Assembly: GCA_012800625.1 (NCBI GenBank)
Contig: JAAZIY010000016.1
Span: 1 to 10,035, forward strand
Source of the DNA: Lentisphaerota bacterium
GTDB taxonomy: Bacteria > Verrucomicrobiota > Lentisphaeria > Oligosphaerales > Oligosphaeraceae
Length of the DNA stretch: 10,035 nucleotides
Direction of reading: 5' to 3'
Within the stretch, counting starts at the first letter, position 1. Each line of letters starts with the position of its first letter. Positions 6,476 through 10,035 of the stretch are shown here, in pieces. The notes beneath the pieces are model-generated. The model worked only from the letters and a program-made list of their open reading frames with translations, did no database searches and was not told the origin of the DNA. Made by a program: the position numbers and the translations under genes.

Positions 6476-6519
6476 CCCAGGGTGGCGCTCGGCTCCTGCG
6501 GAGCCTCGCTTACCCTGGG
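6476..6519. repeat. Two-tier hairpin with CCCAGGGT/ACCCTGGG outer arms
   Basis: Outer 8-bp perfect arms (6476-6483, 6512-6519) enclose an inner 6-bp perfect stem, GGCTCC (6491-6496) and GGAGCC (6500-6505), with loop TGC. The nested layout resembles a structured RNA or a folded DNA element. Confidence 0.75.
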
Positions 6520-6530
6520 CTATCTTAGGT

Positions 6531-6545
6531 TGCCCCTTCGGGGCA
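6531..6545. repeat. Hairpin TGCCCC-TTC-GGGGCA
   Basis: Six-bp perfect arms around TTC, starting 11 bp after the two-tier hairpin. A CUUCGG-type tetraloop fold is an alternative with a shorter stem. Confidence 0.7.
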
Positions 6546-6574
6546 CCAAATGGACTGAATCCCAGAGAAAAACG

Positions 6575-6595
6575 CAAGTTTCAGCCTGAAACTTG
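6575..6595. terminator. 21-bp palindrome, possible bidirectional terminator
   Basis: Arms CAAGTTTCA and TGAAACTTG enclose GCC. The plus strand continues GATTTTT and the minus strand continues CGTTTTT, so each direction has a stem followed by a short T-run. The stem is A/T rich for a terminator and no coding region ends nearby, so it could equally be a protein-binding palindrome. Confidence 0.35.
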
Positions 6596-6669
6596 GATTT
6601 TTCATGCGATTTCATCGATTTTTTCTGTTTTGTCCGGCTCCTTTTTCCAACAAACCAAAACGGGCAAGC

Positions 6670-6702
6670 GGCTTATGCGGCGCCTGCGGCGCCGTATAAG
6701 CC
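6670..6702. repeat. 33-bp hairpin with 15-bp stem
   Basis: Arms 6670-6684 and 6688-6702 pair at all 15 positions, one as a G-T wobble (6677/6695), with loop TGC. The outer half (GGCTTAT/ATAAGCC) is A/T richer and the inner half is GC only. It is the strongest inverted repeat in the window and directly abuts the tandem CTTCGTG array. Confidence 0.85.
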
Positions 6703-6742
6703 CTTAGTGTGCCTTCGCGTCTCTTCGTGCCCCTTCGTGTCC
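6703..6742 (-). repeat. Four tandem 10-bp units of the ACACGAAG family, inverted orientation
   Basis: Four units at exact 10-bp spacing start at 6703, 6713, 6723 and 6733: CTTAGTGTGC, CTTCGCGTCT, CTTCGTGCCC, CTTCGTGTCC. On the minus strand these are the GGACACGAAG-type unit found in copies 1 to 3. Copy 2 (plus sense) and this array (minus sense) bracket the hairpin cluster. TCCCCCTAACTTA follows, as after copy 2. Confidence 0.8.
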
Positions 6743-6890
6743 TCCCCCTAACTTATTCCAAGGTCCGGCTGAGATATAGAGTGCCAGATCGAGGAGCAGA
6801 TACCCCAGGTGTATACTGCCCCGGTCTGTAGCCCTAGATCCCAGCCGGATTTTTTTTGTCCTGATCCGCAAGAGCAACTCCAGGTTTTCC

Positions 6891-8381
6891 ATGTATGATG
6901 TGGTAATTATCGGCGCGGGGGTAATAGGCTGCGCCCTGGCTCGCGAACTCAGCCGCTGGCGGCTGAAACTCGCTGTCTGCGAAAAGAACTCCGATGTCGC
7001 CGACGGCGCCTCCAAGGCCAATAGCGCCATAGTGCATTCCGGACACAGCAACGCGCCCGGCTCGAATATGGCGCGTTTCAACTTGGCGGGCAATTTGCTT
7101 TACGAACAGCTTTGCCAGGAGCTAGGCGTGCCCTTGCAGCGCAACGGCTCACTCAATATCGCCTTTACTGACGAAGAAGTAGGCAAACTGCAGCAACTCA
7201 TGCGCGACGGAGAGGCCAACGGAGTGAGCGGCATGCGCATAGTAGGCCCAGATGAGCTGAGGGTCATGGAGCCACAGCTCAACGCCGAGGTCAAGGCCGC
7301 GCTTTTCGCGCCAAGCAGCGCCATCACCAGCCCCTATGAACTGGCCGTGGCCATGGCCGAAAATGCCGCCCATAACGGCGCCGAGCTGATCTTGAACTGT
7401 AAGGTGCTGAAAGTGGAAAAAAGAGAGGACAGCTGGACGCTCTTCTGCTCAGACCGCAAACTGGAGACGCAAGTCCTGGTGAATGCCGCCGGACTCTATG
7501 CCGATGTCTTTAATAACCAGGTCAGCGCCAAGAAGATCAAGATACTGCCGCGCAAAGGTCAGTACTGGATTGTAGATAAAAGCTACGCCGGTAGCTTTAA
7601 ACACACTATTTTTCAGGTGCCCGGGAGCATGGGCAAGGGCATACTGCTTACACCTACGGTGGACGGCACCATATTGCTGGGTCCCACCGCCGAAGACCAG
7701 GAGGACCGGGAAGACACCAGCACCAGCAGGGAGAGCCTCGAGCATATCAAAACAGTGGCCAAACGCAGCTGGCCGGCATTGCCAGAACACGCCTTGATCG
7801 GCAGCTTCGCCGGAATCAGAGCGCATACCAAAGAGAATGATTTTATTATCGGAGAGCGGCAGGACGCGCCAGGCTTCTTTAATGCCGCCGGCATCGAGTC
7901 GCCCGGGCTGAGCGCCGCGCCGGCCATCGCCGAAGAGCTGTGCAAGCAAATCGTGAGCAAACTCGGAGCGGTCAAAAACAACAGTTTCAACCCGCGACGC
8001 AACCCAATACCGGCATTTCGCCATATGAGCTTCGCGGAAAAAACCGCCGCCATACAAAGAAACCCTCTCTTTGGACGCATCGTTTGCCGCTGCGAGCAGA
8101 TCACCGAGGCGGAGATACGCGCCTCTATACGCCGACCGGTGGGCGCCTTGACCGTGGACGCGGTGAAACGCCGCACGCGCGCCGGCATGGGGCGCTGCCA
8201 GGGCGGCTTCTGCCTGCCGCGCGTGGTGGACATACTCAGCCAGGAGCTGGGGCTTAGCCCGGCCAGAATCACCAAGGACGGCAGTCTCTCCGAAATCCTG
8301 GCCGGCGACCGACCGGACCAGCCTGCGATGAGCAGCCAGTGCAAAACGGCTCGCAGACCTGCGAAAACCCCGAGGTTCTGA
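6891..8381 (+). CDS. GlpA-like FAD-dependent oxidoreductase with BFD-type [2Fe-2S] domain
   Basis: A 496-residue protein. Residues 1-360 are a DAO-type FAD domain: VVIIGAGVIGCALARELSRW (4-23) with GxGxxG (G8, G10, G13), acidic E31, and IVHSGHSNAPGSNMARF (47-63) as in glycerol-3-phosphate and L-2-hydroxyglutarate dehydrogenases. GIESPGLSAAPAIAE (334-348) is the C-terminal FAD contact. Residues 395-450 are a Fer2_BFD domain with cysteines C399-x-C401 and C436-x4-C441, which bind [2Fe-2S]. This resembles the anaerobic glycerol-3-phosphate dehydrogenase subunit A family; related operons hold this gene with the two that follow. Substrate is probably glycerol-3-phosphate, but a 2-hydroxy acid is possible. 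The start MYDVVIIG fits the family; upstream there is only a weak AGG 7 nt away. The last 43 nt overlap the next gene, and the tail after about residue 473 looks unconserved. Confidence 0.9.
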   Translation: MYDVVIIGAGVIGCALARELSRWRLKLAVCEKNSDVADGASKANSAIVHSGHSNAPGSNMARFNLAGNLLYEQLCQELGVPLQRNGSLNIAFTDEEVGKLQQLMRDGEANGVSGMRIVGPDELRVMEPQLNAEVKAALFAPSSAITSPYELAVAMAENAAHNGAELILNCKVLKVEKREDSWTLFCSDRKLETQVLVNAAGLYADVFNNQVSAKKIKILPRKGQYWIVDKSYAGSFKHTIFQVPGSMGKGILLTPTVDGTILLGPTAEDQEDREDTSTSRESLEHIKTVAKRSWPALPEHALIGSFAGIRAHTKENDFIIGERQDAPGFFNAAGIESPGLSAAPAIAEELCKQIVSKLGAVKNNSFNPRRNPIPAFRHMSFAEKTAAIQRNPLFGRIVCRCEQITEAEIRASIRRPVGALTVDAVKRRTRAGMGRCQGGFCLPRVVDILSQELGLSPARITKDGSLSEILAGDRPDQPAMSSQCKTARRPAKTPRF

Positions 8382-9625
8382 TCATAGGCGGCGGGCCGGC
8401 CGGCCTGGCCGCCGCTATCGCCGCATATGACCGAGGTTGCCGCAAAATACTGCTGCTCGAGCGCGAACCTAGGCTGGGCGGCATCCTGCAACAATGCATA
8501 CATACCGGCTTCGGACTGCAAATATTCAAGGATGAGCTGAGCGGCCCGGAATATGCCCAGCGCTATATAGACCAGCTCGAGCAGCGCGGCATCGCCTACC
8601 AATGCGATACCATGGTGTTGGAGATTAGCGAGCAGCGCCTGGTCACCAGTGTCAATCCCAGGCTGGGGCTGCAGCGCTTCCAAGCCGGCAGCGTTATTCT
8701 GGCCATGGGCTGCCGCGAACGCTCGCGCGGCGCACTGGGCATACCCGGCACGCGCAGCGCCGGTATCTACAGTGCCGGAACCGCACAGCGCTTCGTCAAC
8801 CTGGAAGGATATGTGCCCGGTAAAAAGATCGTTATCCTGGGTTCCGGCGACATAGGCCTGATCATGGCCAGGCGCATGGTCTTCTCCGGCGCCGAGGTGC
8901 TCGCCGTAGTCGAGATCATGCCTTTCTCCAGCGGCCTAAAACGCAATGTGGTGCAATGTTTGGACGACTTTGGCATTCCGCTACTGCTCAGCCACACGGT
9001 CACCGAGATCAAAGGACGCGGTCGACTGAGCGCAGTGGTGGTCAGCCAGGTGGACGAGCGACGCCGGCCCATACCGGGCACTGAAAAGGAATTCGACTGT
9101 GACACGCTGCTGCTTTCCGTGGGCCTGATACCGGAGAACGAGCTTTCCCGCGGCGCCGGCGTGAAGCTCTCGGTAACTACGTCGGGTCCTCTGGTGGATG
9201 AGCGCATGCAGACCAATGTGCCGGGCATCTTCGCCTGCGGCAATGTGCTGCATGTGCACGACCTGGTGGACCATGTCTCCGAGGAGGCCGCCCTGGCCGG
9301 GGAGGCCGCCGCGGACTACTGCCGCCAGCCAGGCCTGGGGCTGCCCGAGGAGTTTCTGCTGCTCGAGGACGGCTACGGCGTGCGCGGCACGGTGCCGCAG
9401 CGTGTCGCCAAGCAGTCACTGCAAGGCGTACTGCGTCTTACTTTCCGCCCCAGCCAGGTGTTTATGAACGCCGCCATACTGCTTGAGGCCGATGGCGTCG
9501 CGCTGCAGGAGAGCCGGCGGCGCATCCTGACTCCGGGCGAAATGGCCAGCATCAGCATACGCGGCAAGCAGCTTGCCACTCTGCGCGACAAGAAAAAACT
9601 CACCATTAAGATAATCGAGTCATGA
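8339..9625 (+). CDS. Pyridine nucleotide-disulfide-type FAD/NAD(P) oxidoreductase of the GlpA-like operon
   Basis: A 428-residue protein with two Rossmann units: FAD site VLIIGGGPAGLAAAIAAYDRG (13-33; G17, G19, G22) and NAD(P)H site KIVILGSGDIGLIMARRMV (163-181). GIFACGNVLHVHDLVDHVSEE (296-316) is the C-terminal FAD-binding segment. GGILQQCIHTGFG (47-59) with C53 is characteristic of the subfamily that accompanies GlpA-like proteins and DUF1667. It likely passes electrons between the partner flavoprotein and NAD(P)(H). The GTG at 8339 is the only usable start before the FAD motif: no ATG lies in frame upstream. It gives a 43-nt overlap with the previous gene and has no clear ribosome binding site, so translation is probably coupled. 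The stop overlaps the next start (ATGA). Confidence 0.9.
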   Translation: MQNGSQTCENPEVLIIGGGPAGLAAAIAAYDRGCRKILLLEREPRLGGILQQCIHTGFGLQIFKDELSGPEYAQRYIDQLEQRGIAYQCDTMVLEISEQRLVTSVNPRLGLQRFQAGSVILAMGCRERSRGALGIPGTRSAGIYSAGTAQRFVNLEGYVPGKKIVILGSGDIGLIMARRMVFSGAEVLAVVEIMPFSSGLKRNVVQCLDDFGIPLLLSHTVTEIKGRGRLSAVVVSQVDERRRPIPGTEKEFDCDTLLLSVGLIPENELSRGAGVKLSVTTSGPLVDERMQTNVPGIFACGNVLHVHDLVDHVSEEAALAGEAAADYCRQPGLGLPEEFLLLEDGYGVRGTVPQRVAKQSLQGVLRLTFRPSQVFMNAAILLEADGVALQESRRRILTPGEMASISIRGKQLATLRDKKKLTIKIIES

Positions 9626-9975
9626 AAAAGCAATTAGTCTGCACGAGTTGTCCTGTAGGCTGTCAACTGGAGGTTGTCATCGAGGGCGGCGTTTGCCGGC
9701 AGGTCACAGGCAACGCCTGTCCTCGCGGCAAGACTTATGCCGAGCAGGAATGTCTGCGTCCGGCGCGCATGGTCACTACTTCTCTGCTTATACCCGGCAA
9801 GAGCCTGCCGCTCAGTGTGCGCAGCGACCGCCCCATAGCCAAGGATGAAATCATGGCCTGCCTGCAAGCCATTGCCGGCATACAGGTGCGGCTGCCGGTG
9901 AAAGCGGGCGATATATTGCTGCCCAAGGTGCTGGGCGGCGAGGCTAATATTATCGCTACCAGAAACTATGACTGA
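9622..9975 (+). CDS. DUF1667 cysteine-rich protein
   Basis: A 117-residue protein whose start overlaps the previous stop by 4 nt (ATGA), indicating translational coupling. C7-x2-C10-x3-C14 plus C33 (NACPRG) copies the spacing of the N-terminal [4Fe-4S] site of molybdopterin oxidoreductases, and suggests an iron-sulfur or other metal site; C25 is an extra cysteine. The C-terminal half (about 55-117: LPLSVRSDRPIAKDEIM and DILLPKVLGGEANIIATRNYD regions) matches the pattern of the DUF1667 family (PF07892), which is found with the preceding two gene types. It is probably a small electron-transfer subunit of the same complex; no biochemical function is established to my knowledge. Confidence 0.88.
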   Translation: MKKQLVCTSCPVGCQLEVVIEGGVCRQVTGNACPRGKTYAEQECLRPARMVTTSLLIPGKSLPLSVRSDRPIAKDEIMACLQAIAGIQVRLPVKAGDILLPKVLGGEANIIATRNYD

Positions 9976-10000
9976 AAATGGTGGCAATGCCCCAAAAACA

Positions 10001-10035
10001 GGTCTGGTGGGAATTTGGACACGAAGACACACGAA
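10001..10035 (+). repeat. Dispersed ACACGAAG-family repeat, copy 3 (runs to window edge)
   Basis: It begins GGTCTGGTGG, then AATTT, GGACACGAAG and ACACACGAA to the last base, so it may continue. It lies 25 bp after the DUF1667 stop codon. It has the same orientation and order of parts as copies 1 and 2. Confidence 0.85.

Larger units (their letters stand above)
6141..6890. other. 750-bp divergent gene-free spacer, repeat and hairpin rich
   Basis: No reading frame here resembles a protein. From left to right it holds the flavodiiron leader, a 10-bp-spaced direct repeat (6217-6235), a palindrome with a TATAAT box (6275-6296), a 24-bp direct repeat pair (6307-6330, 6389-6412) around a dispersed repeat (6331-6381), a run of nine G (6461-6469), five inverted repeats (6436-6702), a tandem CTTCGTG array (6703-6742), and about 130 bp leading to the GlpA-like gene. 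That last part has a TATACT (6812-6817) without a convincing -35 box and a run of eight T (6850-6857). Confidence 0.75.

Noticed and set aside
6476..6545. Riboswitch for the GlpA-like operon
   Set aside because: The stems lie about 350 bp upstream of the start and do not match an aptamer consensus that I recognise; kept only as unexplained hairpins.
6703..6742. Possible CRISPR array
   Set aside because: The units are 10 bp and directly adjacent, with no unique spacers and no cas genes nearby.
6850..6857. Run of eight T before the GlpA-like gene as an intrinsic terminator
   Set aside because: Only a weak CCGG pairing precedes it and no plus-strand gene ends upstream.
6704..7093. Minus-strand frame of 129 codons across the spacer and the start of the GlpA-like gene
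   Set aside because: Antisense to the FAD-binding domain, no recognisable domain, and its end lies in the tandem repeat array.
7613..8683. Long minus-strand frame of 356 codons
   Set aside because: It is antisense to two conserved flavoprotein genes; such long shadow frames are common opposite GC-rich genes and the translation shows no domain.
9634..10032. Minus-strand frame of 132 codons opposite the DUF1667 gene
   Set aside because: Its N-terminus comes from the dispersed repeat and the rest is antisense to a well-supported conserved gene.

Overview
The window suggests an anaerobic or microaerophilic bacterium of the Planctomycetes-Verrucomicrobia-Lentisphaerae group, most likely Lentisphaerota. 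This rests on a large-pseudopilin-type gene (prepilin N-terminus plus C-terminal H-x9-DG motif, a family greatly expanded in those phyla), a flavodiiron protein, a secreted modular GH16 enzyme, and spacers rich in short dispersed repeats. The phylum call is inference; there is no rRNA or other marker gene here.

Layout. Positions 1-4371 hold three minus-strand genes in the transcription order GH16 glycosidase, pseudopilin-like protein, FAD-dependent oxidoreductase (cut by the left edge). A repeat-rich spacer (4372-4556) separates them from a second minus-strand pair, flavodiiron protein then cupin (6140 down to 4557). A 750-bp gene-free divergent spacer (6141-6890) carries a near-perfect 20-bp palindrome over a TATAAT box, a 24-bp perfect direct repeat, a dispersed repeat and five strong inverted repeats. 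On the plus strand, 6891-9975 is a tight three-gene operon: a GlpA-like FAD oxidoreductase with a BFD-type [2Fe-2S] domain, a two-Rossmann-domain pyridine nucleotide-disulfide oxidoreductase, and a small DUF1667 Cys-rich protein.

How the genes work together. The left cluster looks like part of a polysaccharide-use locus: an exported endo-glycosidase with several binding modules beside a surface or secretion-associated pseudopilin-like protein. The middle pair looks like an oxidative or nitrosative defence unit (O2 or NO reduction by the flavodiiron protein) with a small accessory cupin. The right operon matches the known GlpA-like/NADH-oxidoreductase/DUF1667 trio, probably a cytoplasmic electron-transfer complex oxidising glycerol-3-phosphate or a related hydroxy acid; no glycerol kinase or facilitator is in view, so the substrate is open.

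The most unusual material is non-coding. A 10-bp repeat family (core ACACGAAG) occurs as three dispersed copies and one inverted array, and an independent 9-bp-phased array of TGGGACNNN units sits between the cupin and GH16 genes. I found no CRISPR array, tRNA, rRNA, transposase or clear defence system.
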